Source of the DNA: Ectocarpus siliculosus
Taxonomy: Eukaryota; Sar; Phaeophyceae; Ectocarpales; Ectocarpaceae
NCBI GenBank assembly: GCA_000310025.1
Contig: FN649758.1
Span: forward strand, 1-53,690
Reading direction: 5' to 3'
DNA length: 53,690 bases
The notes beneath the pieces are model-generated. The model was given only the letters and a program-made list of their open reading frames with translations. It did no database searches and was not told the DNA's origin. The number at the start of each line of letters is the position of its first letter. Positions within the stretch are counted from its first letter, which is position 1. Positions 11,101 through 23,100 of the stretch are shown here, one piece after another. The position numbers and the translations under genes are program-made.

Positions 11101-14100
11101 CTAGTAGTGATTCCCTGATCCCACATCGCTGGCTTTCGTGTCATCCCGATGTCCAGCAGCACCTTAACCTTTGCTCGACCTTAACCTTTGCTCGTCTACA
11201 CTTTGCAGCGGGCACAGCAATACAGTGCGCTGCCGTAGGCAAGCCTGAGCGCATGCACCAACAGTAGTGCCAATCATATTGTTTACCTTGCCTCTGCCTT
11301 TTCTTTTTGGTGTTGTTTCGGATTTCAAAGTATTCCGGTTCTCATCATCAATCACTGGAAATCTGTAGTTCGCCGGCAAGTTGTCCGCTCGAGCTGGCTC
11401 CACAATACGTGCGTGCACGAGGATTTGTACAGAATACGAGCGCTGAGTTTTCCCTTTACGAAGAACACACAATCCGTCTCGAGCATGTCATCTTGCGTCA
11501 CCCGCGGGAGGCTCGACACCCACGTCCCGAAGGGAGACCTTGTAGAAGTATGTAAGTGTATGTATGATGTGTGATCCCTCACGCCTCACATTGCTTCCAT
11601 TCTGCGTGGCCTTGAATTGCCAAGAAAGTACGTGCCCCTGATGCGTTGGACTACAGGAACAAATGGCGCGACTGACTCGTTTCGGCTACCATCTTGACAA
11701 TACTCATACATACAGGGAGACGTGCTTCGGGTGGCAAACGGCTTCAACTCCGACTGGATGCCTAGCGGTTATCGGGACGTGAAAGTAAATCCCGTCGTCG
11801 ACGACCACCTTTGCGAGATTCAGCTGCACCTCCGCGAGTTCTTCACACTTAAAAGCAGCCAACACGCCGTGTACGAGTGGGCGCGGGACCTCAAAGTGAC
11901 CACGATAGTGCGCGCTGAAAACCTGTTCGGGGTTCTGTCACGTGAGATTACGGAGGAGATGATCGGCTTGGCTCAACGGAACTGGCATGGGACCGGGCGC
12001 TTCCTTCCACGTCTGCAGCTCGCTGCTGGACAGTACGACCAGGCCGAGAAGGGTTTTAGACAGGTACACGGTCGGTGCCTCACGTTGTGTTTGCCCATAT
12101 TTTCGGCATTGGATCAGTAGCCCCATATTTGTGTATAAATCTTCCAATGCGAGGGCCTTTATCGTGTGACTAACAGAGACCCCGTGCACGCGATGTTTTA
12201 AAGAAACTTTCGGAGGCCGACAACAACGAACGGGGTGAGGAGGACAATGGCAGCACGGAATCGAGAGAGGCACCGCCCGATGTGATTGGGGCCATGGCAA
12301 GCCTCGGCTCTGTCCTGCAGGAACAGGTAGGGCGCAAGCGGTTCGATCACTAAAACAGTTCGGGATTCACCGAGAATGGTCGCTCGACAGCGTTAACGGG
12401 GACCGGTCAGGGGGGGGGGGGGCATACAAGTAGCTCATACACTTTATGTTTGCGAACGATAACACGATATCGACCTTCCGCAGGCAGAGTCCCGGTATGG
12501 AGCATGGTATCAGCAGAGCGCGCCATGGAGAGGTGACGCCTGTGTTGGCGCGCTCAGATCTGCTGCTGGGGCTATGATATCGGGAGCCACAGCAGTAGCT
12601 GAAAACCTCCGGATTCTTGACTGAAACGAAAAGCTTGTCGCAGCTGAACTCGTCGCCACGACCTTCTATCTCCTGAACCGCGGGTCTCCGGCAGTAGCTA
12701 GTGGCAGTCAGCGGGTGGGTCAAGATTGCGGAGCTTCCATGCCGCCGCTTCGCTGTTCGATGTCCAAGCCCCAGCAGAAGCTACGAGCGTGCTGCAGAGT
12801 GTTCTATACTAATATAATATTATTTCAGGTCGGGGGTCCTCCTAAGCCCCACCATATTTGAAAAGGCTACGTATCGTCTTGGCCTAGAGGCCGAGAAATT
12901 CGTTTCTGGCTTCGCTACAACTTGTAGTAGCAGGGGTTGAGAGGGGAGTTTGGAGAGAGCCACATCGATTCGTTGTTTCGACGGCCATATTATTCGCCAT
13001 CGCTGGTCGTAGCGTCAATCAAATTCACTATTTGCGAATTACAGTTCAGGCGTGCGAGTTGAGCGCCAAAGTGAAGGCATCTCGTCCATATCAAGGCCAA
13101 AGGCTATTGGAGAGCGCGATACTGGATCCAATGCATCACGTGGCAGCTCACGACGCGCTGGCAGTTAGAACATGTGCCTTCGACTGCAGTGAGCTCTGCG
13201 GACCTTGTCCGAATTTAGCTTTCACAATTTCGCGTTTCCTCCTCGTTGCAGCCAGTATGAAGAGGCAGACCCCTGAAGATTCTGGCCCGTGAAATGCTGC
13301 TGTCATTGTCGGTGATAGTCATTCAGGCAGAGAATAAAAGAATAGTTGTCGCGATGGTTGCAGAGCCTGTATTCCTCGGCAAACAGCGTGACTCGCCTTT
13401 TCCGCAATTTCAGCTGCGATTCTTTGAACTGTTCAGAGCCAGCGTGAGGAGAACGTCTCTATATATCCATAGTCATACATTGTCTCTGATTTGCCACGCG
13501 TGGTCTTATGCCTGAACAACAGGGCGCAGTTGTAGCGCACTTATTTCCCTGCGCTTTTGCAGAAGTCTTGGGTCAATTTCCATTCGCGCTACATTTTCGT
13601 ACCATTCCACGGCAAACACGAGGAGGCTGGACCGTTGTCTGAACACTTCCTAAACCGTGTCGCCAGGAACCTCTTGGACTTGATCACCCTGGCGTGGCCT
13701 CACCCGGCGTGCTAGCTGACAGTGTGTTCCCCGGCAGCTCGATCTAGATCCGACCTCAACTGCAATACTCCTCTGCCGCGCTATCCCACTCCACTTCAGG
13801 GCAAGTACGCTGAGGCTGAGGCTCTCTATGTGCGGTGTCAAGCGATAGAAGAGAAGGTTCTAGGTCCCGAGCACCCAAGCCTGGCCTCGACACTGCACAA
13901 CCTGGCAGGCTTGTTGAGGAGCCAGGTGAGGCCCGTCAAAAGCGTTCACGAAATGGGAGCCATATATGGCTCACGGTGTTGGGGTGCGATTGGCTGCCCC
14001 AAGCATGACACTCTGCAAGTTTAATTCCACGCATGTGGCATACATATGCATCGCATAGAGTAGGCACTTCTAGTGATTTCACTCTTGATCGTTTTTAACT

Positions 14101-17100
14101 CGCAGAGAGACACGGCCAGAACCCTCTCAGGGCAGCCGTTTGATTGCAATACTTGCGTACATGTAGTTCCTGCTGGACCGCCCCCTGAAATGACCTTGCT
14201 GCCTCCTACACGTGTTTAAAACGAAGGGGGCGGATCCACTATTCGTTCGAGCCTTTTAAGATTGGGGAGAATACTCCCAGCCCGATTTGCGGAAGCTTCG
14301 TCAACAGCCACTCTGTTTTTTTCCGCCGCGGGATCTACCATTCTGTACCAAGACGCAATTCCGTCTCCCGCTCCCCTCACACTACAGGGCAAATACGAGG
14401 AGGCACGAGTGTTGCACCAACGTTCCCTTGCCATCTTCGAGAAAGCTCTCGGACCTGACCACCTTGACGTGGCCACGTCGCTAAACTCCCTGGCGGGCTT
14501 GTTGAAGAGCCAGGTGAGAGTAGTCAAAGTTGTTCAAGAAACCAGAGGCAATGATTTCAAGCCTATGTTATGTTTTTTGCTGCCCCAACCATCTTGAGGT
14601 AAGGTTATTGGCACAGATATGGCTCACGCATCATCCCCTGAAGGATGCACATCTTGTGATCTCCTTCACGGTTGTATTGAACTCGCAGACAAAGATGTCC
14701 ATTTGTTTCGGTTGCTGCAAGCTCTGCTCTTCACGACAACCAGCGTGATGGAGATGATAGCATGTTCCCCAGCAGTTCGATGTAGATCCAATCTCGACTG
14801 AAATATACCTCTGCCGCGCTGTCCCACTTCATTTCAGGGGAAGTACGCTGAAGCTGAGCCCCTCTATGCGCGGTGTCAGGCGATACAAGAGAGGGTTCTA
14901 GGCCCTGAGCACCCAGGCCTAACCGCAGTGCTCCACAACCGGGCAGATTTCTTGGAGATGCAGGTGGAACCATCGCATATTTAATCATTTGCTTCGGGGT
15001 TTTGATATTTGGTGGACCTGGCGAGCACCCTCTGCTGATATCAACTCACAGGGCAATGTCGCCGCTATGCGCCTTCGAGGTTGACCCTCCGTACCTTTGA
15101 GTTTCCCAGATGCAGGGTCCTGACTTGCTCAAGCTCCGGCGATTATGTTGAGGGTCTGTAGTCTTCTACTATAATAAGGGTTTGGGTAGTGAGTGACACG
15201 GACTCGTATCTGCGATGCTTCACATTGAACGAGTGCCGCGGAACGACCTTGATGTTGTTGTGCATATATGGACGGCACATCTACCCTATCTTTGATGCAT
15301 ATACTACGGCGTGGACCCATTCCATCATCGCACTGATGGCACAGACTCTTTCAGCAGCTCTCTCAATAAGGTTTAGATCTCTAAAACAAGTGTTTGACCT
15401 GCTGCCTTTGTTGGCGTGTGAAGGAGCTGCCGTCTGGGTGCTTTGCCAACAGAAGAGAGACCAATCGATCAAGTTCGTATCAAAGGCACTACTCTAATCG
15501 TTTGCATGCAATGGAACCCGTTTCCCCTGGTCAATGTGGCTGTGTTATTCTGCTGGAAACAAGCTCGAGTGAGTGAGGAAGTTCGCCGTCTCGCGGTTTC
15601 ACACTTAGCCTGTGGCAACTCAGCACGACCCACACCACCACCCCATGCTCACGACCATAGTCTATACATGCACACACACAAAATCACGGCCATCCCTAGT
15701 GTCCCTCTTTTTGCTCCTGCCGGTGACAATCACTCGGTGTTGTGTGGTATTTCTCTCTCTTCTCTGCCAGCCCGGGGACGCTAAGAGCACATCCCATTTG
15801 GAGGAAGTTGATGTGCTGAATTTGGCTGTTTGTCGTCTTTGACGCCCGCCACCACACTCCCCTCTTTAGCGCTTGGATGATACACCGAGCCATGATGTTG
15901 CGCTATTCTTCGCGCATCCGTAGAAGCTGATACATCGTTCTTTCGTTCCCTGTGGCTCTCGTATTAGATTTTTCCGTGTTAAAATTTGGGCCGACAAACC
16001 TATGTGACATGTCGATTTTGCCCTTGTCACGCATATCCGGAGACCGCCGATAAATGTACTTCGCACACGGTACATTTTTTTCGGCAGAATAAGACGAAAA
16101 CAAATGTCGCTTTGCTTGCTCGACTCTTTGATTTCCGATAATACAGGATCTTGAGCGTTTGTCCCGCCGCAGAAAGACTTATCGTCCTCAACGTAACCTA
16201 TGCCACTTTTCCCTTCACTTTCCAGGGCAAGTATGAGGAGGCCGAGCGGCTGTGCCAACGTTCCATTGCCATCAGCGAGAAAGCTCTCGGACCAGACCAC
16301 CCTGACGTGGCCTCATCGCAACACACCCTGGCGGGCTTGTTGCAGAGCCAGGTGAGAACAGTCGAAGTCGTCCACAAAATGGTTGGTATGTCCGACCTAC
16401 ATTTGTGTGACCAACCTTTCGCAAGGCGAGCTTAGAAGGTGGGCTTCAGGCAGGTATCTGACATACGTATCATCGGCTGAAGGAGGTACTTCTGGTGATT
16501 TCCCTCTTTCCTTGTTTGAAATTGGTACACAAAAATGTGCAGAGATCTTTTCAGAGCCGCCTTTTTGTTTAAGTTGGTCCAGTTGGTTTTGGTCGACCAC
16601 CGACGCACGACATCCGACCGAAACTCACCTCTGCCGCGCTGTTCCACCGCACTTTAGGGCAAATACGCTGAAGCTGGACCGCTCTATGCGCGATGTCAGG
16701 CGATACAAGAGGCAGTTCTAGGCCCCGAGCACCCACGCTTGGCCACAACGCTCGGTAACTGGGCAGCATTGCTGTACGAGCAGGTATCGAAGAACGACAA
16801 CTTTCTCCCCTAGAACCATTCGTGTAGATTTACGCGTTTGTTCAGGTTTCTTAACACACCGTTGGCTCATATCCTGCTGATTTCTACACACATAACCGTA
16901 ACAAAGATATCGATCCTGATTCGGTGGAAGTATAAGGTAGTAGGCCCTGACTGCCCCGGTCGACCACTGTTCCAGAAACGTTGTTCTCAGCGCTTGTTCC
17001 TCTGCGGTAGGATCTTCCGACTTTCGCCATGACGTCATCCCGTCTTCCCTTCACTTTCCAGGGCAAGCCTGAGGAGGCCGAGGCGTTGTTTAAGCGTTCC

Positions 17101-20100
17101 CTTGCCATCGAGGAGAAGGCTCTTGGACCTGATCACCCCGACGTGGCCACACCGCTCAACAACCTGGCGTGCTTGCTAGAGGACCAGGTAAGAGCGGTCA
17201 AAGTTGTCCACGAATCGGGAGATTTTTGTGACTCTCCCTGTGGTGAGATGATTTGGCTGCCCCAAGCAATGTAAACACTCCTTTGAATGTAGTGGTTTGG
17301 CACGCATCTGGCGTCGTATCATCTCCTGAAGGAAGCACTTCGAGTGGGTTCCTCCTTTGATTGTTTTTAACTCCCAGACAGACATGTCCAGGAGCCTCTC
17401 AGCGCCGTCATATGATTGCATTGCTTGCAAAGTTCTTGCTGGGTCGCTCCCTTAAACGCCCCTGCTGCTTGCTACACGTGTTTCGTACGAAGAGGCGGAT
17501 CCGCTGTACCTTCGTCCTGTACCATGACGCATCCCTGTCTCTCCCTCACATTTCAGGGCAAATATGTGGAGGCCGGACGGTTGTTTGAACGTTCCCTTGC
17601 CATCCGCGAGAAGGTTCTTGGACCTGATCACCCTAACGTAGCCGCAACGCTCATCAACCTGGCGGAATCGTTTCAGAGAGAGGTGAGGGCTGTCAAAACC
17701 GTTCATGAAACCGAGCATTATGTATGACCGCCACTCTGGTGAGGTGGTTTGCTCCCCAAGCATGACACTCTTAGTACTGCACGCACCTGGCTTACGTTTG
17801 ATGGCCTGAATGAGGCACCTTTAGTCATTTCCCTCTTGATCATTTTGAATTCGCAGACAGGCTTTCAACGACGCCATGTGATTGCTTTCATTGCATAGTT
17901 AGTGCTGGATTGCTGCCTCAATAGACCATGCGCCTTGGGAAGCTTCTTCAGCATTGTTGGCCAGGTTTTTATCCACCTGGGATCTCAAAAAGTCCATCCC
18001 GTCTCTCCCTCATACTCCAGGGCAAGAATGAGGAAGCCGCAAGGCTGTTGGAACGCTCTCTTGGCATCACAAAGAAAGCTCTAGGACCTGACCACCCTGA
18101 CGTGGCCGTAGTGCTCAACAACTGGGGAGGGTTGTTGGAGAGCGAGGTGAGAGCGTCTATTGCCGTTTACGACACGGGCGGCATGCAAGACCCTCCTTTG
18201 TGTTTTTTTGCTGGCCCAAGCATCTTCGTAGGGGAAGTGAGGTTTTTGGCACGCATCTGGCTTGCGTTTCATCGCCTGAAGGAGGTACTCGTAGTGATTT
18301 ATCTTTTGGATGTTGGAAACTCACATGTTGAAATGTGCAGGAATCGTTTCAGGGCCGCCACTTGATTGAGTTGCAAGTGTTTGGTAAAATCATTTTTGAT
18401 CGACCACAGGGGGTAGCTGAAAGCGAGCTCCCTGGTGGTTCGATCTAGATCTGACCTCGGCTGCAATACGCCTCTGCCGCGCTGTCTCGCTGCACTCTAG
18501 GGCAAGCTTGAAGAGGCCGGGGCGTTGTTTGAGCGTTGTCTTCTCATCCGCGAGAAGGCTCTTGGACCTGATCACCCTGACGTGGCCACATCGCTCAACA
18601 ACCTGGCGTGCTTGCTAGAGGACCAGGTAAGAGCGGTCAAAGTTGTCCACGAATCGGGAGATTTTTATGACTCTCCCTGTGGTGAGATGATTTGGCTGCC
18701 CCAAGCAATGTAAACACTCCTTTGAATGTAGTGGTTTGGCACGCATCTGGCGTCGTATCATCTCCTGAAGGAAGCACTTCGAGTGGGTTCCTCTTTTGAT
18801 CCTTTTGAACTCGCAGACAGACATGTCCAGGAGCCTCTCAGCGCCGTCATATGATAGCATTACATGCAACGTTCTTGCTGGGCCGCTCCCTCAAAAGCCC
18901 CTGCTGCTTGCTACACGTCCAGTAGAGGTCCCTGTTTAGTGCCGGGGTGTGCGCCGAGATTTCACTGGCGCTAAAACGGACAGGCACTATTAAAAGTATT
19001 GAAAATGACTTGGGAATTCAGTGTGTGCCCGCCGAAAACATCGGCAATATACCAGCAACCGACACTATTCAACCGGCACTAAACAGCGGCCTCTACTGTG
19101 TCAAGTACGAAGAGGCGTATCTGTTGTACCTTCGAGCCTTTCCAGATGGGGAAGAAGAATCTTGACCCCGACTTGCGACTTGCAGAAAGTTCGGCAACCT
19201 GGTTGATCATTTGTTCATCCGCCGTGGGATCTACCGTCCTGTTCCATGTCACATCGCCGTCTGTCCCTCACATATCAGGACAAACATGAGGAGGCCGGAC
19301 CGTTGCACGAACGTTCCCTTGCCATTCGCGAGAAGGTTCTTGGACCTGATCACCCCGACGTAGCCGAATCGCTCAACAACCTGGCATGCTTGTTCGAGGA
19401 CCAGGTGAGGGCGGACAAAGCCGTTCACGAAACCGAGCGGTATGTATGACCCCCACTCTGGGTGGGTGGTTTGCCGGCCCAAGCATGACGCAAGGCACTT
19501 GGAGTGATTTCGCTCCTGATTATTTGAAACTTGTGAAAAATGAGTANNNNNNNNNNNNNNNNNNNNNNNNNNNNNNNNNNNNNNNNNNNNNNNNNNNNNN
19601 NNNNNNNNNNNNNNNNNNNNNNNNNNNNNNNNNNNNNNNNNNNNNNCTTTTCATCGACCACTGCCTCACGTCAGCCGGGCGTGGTTTCTGTCATCGTTTT
19701 CCCCCGCTGTTCGAGCTATGTTGATTCGACCTCGACTGAAATATGCGCCTCTTGTATGTACGCCTCTTCCGCACTGCCCCACCGCATTTTAGGGCAAGTA
19801 CGCCGAGGCTGAGCCTCTCTATGCACGGTGTCAGGCGATAGAAGAGAAGGTTCTAGGCCCTGAGCACCCAAGCCTGGCCACGACACTCCATAACCTGGCG
19901 GGCTTGTTGCAGAGACTGGTGAGAGTGGTTAAAACCGGTCACGAAATGGGAGAGTGGGGGCTTTCCTGAGGACGCAGGTGACCTTTTGATGTACGTACGT
20001 TTGTGTTTTTGGTGGGGTGTTTGGTGGACCGCTGGTACATACCGCTGGTACATATTATCCCGCTGTATGGCCTGCCATTCACAAGGCAGGCACGACAACG

Positions 20101-23100
20101 CCAACTCATTTGGCCTGAGAGCTTTGACATTTGGTCAAAGACGGTGGACCCTGCGTTTGCAGAAGTTCCGCCGATCCTGTTGAGCAACTGTTCCTCCGCA
20201 GTACAATCTGCAGTCCTCAACTCAACCTAGACCTATCCTCTCTTCCCCCTCACATTTCAGGACAAATATGAAGAGGCCGTGTCGTTGTACGAACGTTCCC
20301 TTGCCATCGTGGAGAAAGCTCTTGGTCCTGATCACCTTAACGTAGCCACATCGCTCAACAACCTGGCGGGCTTGTTGAATAGCCAGGTGAGGGTGGTCAA
20401 AACCGTTGATGGAGCGGGAGGCATGTGTGACCCACATTTGTGTCCTGTGGTTGGCCGTATCAGGCAAAATAAGCTTTTTTAGGCGGGGTTTCAGATGTCT
20501 GGCTTGAGTATCACCACCTGATGGAGGCAGTTTTCATATGTTAACTCTTGATCGTTTTTAACTTTGTAAACCGAAATGTGGAGAAATATTTTCAGGCCCC
20601 CAATTTAGTTGAATTGATTCAATCGTTTTTGATCGGGCGCCTTCCATCAACCGGGCGAGGTAGCTGAAAGCATGTTCCCCATCACTTTGATCTAGACCCG
20701 ACCTCGACTGCAATACGTCTTTGCCGCGCTGTCCCGCTGCATTGAAGGGCAAGTACGGTGAGGCTGAGTCGCTCTATGCTCGGTGTCAGGCAATAGAAGA
20801 AAAGGTTCTAGGCCCTGAACACCGACGCCTGGCCACAACGCTATACAACTGGGCGGCGCTGTTACACAAGCAGGTACATACGAGCGATAAGAATTCCCGC
20901 GAACTCGTCGCCGTGCTCTGCGGATGTGTAGTGCTTTAGCGGCGGGCGAATTTGTAGAGAAAAAATTGAGAGAAATAAGTTTTTTCGGACAAAATGCGAG
21001 GGCGTGTTTTCCTTCGATTGTTCGTAACTCCGCACCAAGATTTGTTTTGCCTACTTCGGCGATATTGGCCTTGAATGTGTGAAATCATCACCCAGAAATG
21101 TGTGTGAGCTTCCTGGAGCCGCCATGTTCGGTTGGTGGGTTCCTTGAAGTGCTTGGCTCAAGCGTTTTTGATCGACCACTGCCTTAACGATGACCTGGCG
21201 TGGTAGTTTATCGCATGCTCCCGAGTGCAGTTCGATCTAGAGCCAACCTCGACTGAAGCACCCCCTGTACCACGCTGTCCCTCTGCAATTAAGGGAAAAT
21301 ACGCTGAAGCTGGGCCAGTCTATGCACGGTGTCAGGCGATAGAAGAGAAAGCTCTGGGCCCTGAGCACCCAAGCCTGGCCACAACGCTCGGCAGCCGGGC
21401 GAAGTTGTTGACGACGCAGGTGAGAGCATTGAGCGGTACATATCATAGACACACAAGTGCTGGAAGACCGGGACACGTTTTTTGAGTATTTATTCCTTCT
21501 CCACCTCTTGCACTAGCCTTGACTACACTCCTGTCGGGTTTCCTGCTTGAGTCCCAGAGGATGTTGTTGAGGCTGACCCTTTCTGCCTTTGAGCCGTTGG
21601 TATTTTGATAGACCGCGCTCCATCCTAACGCCCGAACGTGCCCTTGGCATTCAAGAAATGGCATGGTCGTAGAGAGGTTGTTCCTCTGTCTTTGCTCTCT
21701 TGATCGCACTCCTGCTGCGTTTTCTTCGCCACATTCCAGGGCAAATATGAGAAGGTCGGACCGTTATACGAACGTTCCCTTACCATCCGCAAGGAAGTCT
21801 TGGGCCTGATCACCCTGACGTGGCCTCACCTGGCGTGGAAGCTGATAACATTTTCCCCTGCATGCGATCTTGACCCGACATCAACTGAAATATGTACGCC
21901 TCTGCCGCGCTGCCCCATTGCACTTCAGGGCAACTATGCTGAGGCTGAGGCCCTCTATTCGCGGTGTCAGGCGATAGAAGAGAAGGTCCTAGGTCCTGAG
22001 CACCCAAGCCTGGCCACCACGCTCGAAAAATTGGGAGTAGCGTTGTACAAGCAGGTGAGAACGGTCACAAATTCCTCCGAAAGTATAATTCCTGTAGATT
22101 TACGCATGTTCGGGTTTCTTAGCAGACTGCTGCCTGTCATCCCGCTGTTTTCTACCACACACGACAGAAACGAAGATGTCGATCCTATTTGCGAAGATGG
22201 TAGAAGTAGAAGATACTTGGCCCGCCCCGGCTGACAACAGCTCCGGCGACCCTGTTCAGCATTTGTTCAGGGCGGTAGGTATAATGTACGATTATCTAAC
22301 CAAACCGTTGTCCTGTGATTCTGTGACATTCCGCAATAGCCCGGACCCCGCCTCACTCGCCATGTGCTTTTTCCCACATTCCAGGGCAAGAGTAAGGAAG
22401 CCGCGCCGCTTTTGGAACGCTCTCTTGCCATCCGCGAAAACTCTCTTGGACCTGAACACCCTGACGTAGCCACATCGCTCAAAAACCTGGCGGTCTTGTT
22501 GGACAGCCAGGTGAGAGCGTTTAATACCGTTCAAGGAACGGGAGGCATGCACGACTCAAACTCATGTGATGTTTTTTACTACCACAAGCATCGGTTTGTA
22601 GGACGTGGAGGGTTTGGTAGCATTTGGCTTACGTTTCATCGCCTGAAAGAGGCACTTGTAGTGATTCCCTTCTTGGTTGGTTGAAACTTGTAAATCGAGA
22701 CGCGCAGGGATCTTGTCAGGGCCACCATTTGGTTCAGTTGGCTCAAGTGTTGTCGTCGACCACTGGCTTACGTTGACCCGGCGTGCTAGCTGATAGCATG
22801 TTCGCTCTCAGTTCGATAGAGATCCGACCTCGACTGCAATACGCCTCTTCCGCGCTGTCCCGCTGCATTCAAGGGCAATGACGCAGAGGCTGAGCCGCTC
22901 TATGCGCGGTGTCAGGCGATACAAGAGAAGGTTCTAGGCCCTGAGCACTCAAGCCTGGCCACAACGCTCAACAACCGGGCGAATTTGTTACACAAGCAGG
23001 TGAGAGCCGTCACGAATTTTTCCATGAAGGTTTTCAGGGTAAATAGTGTCTGTGTTACAGTACTGTTCTTAGTGGGGTTCTGTGTGGACTGCCGGGACAA

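Noticed and set aside
10549-11118. 189-codon open frame, plus strand
   Set aside because: Lies in intron 1 beside the direct repeats; composition is random-like and overlaps other frames.
7654-12326. NB-ARC or ROCO GTPase domain at the head of the TPR array
   Set aside because: Expected from the known Ectocarpus receptor genes, but no P-loop or NB-ARC motif is present; motifs fit RelA/SpoT-like instead.
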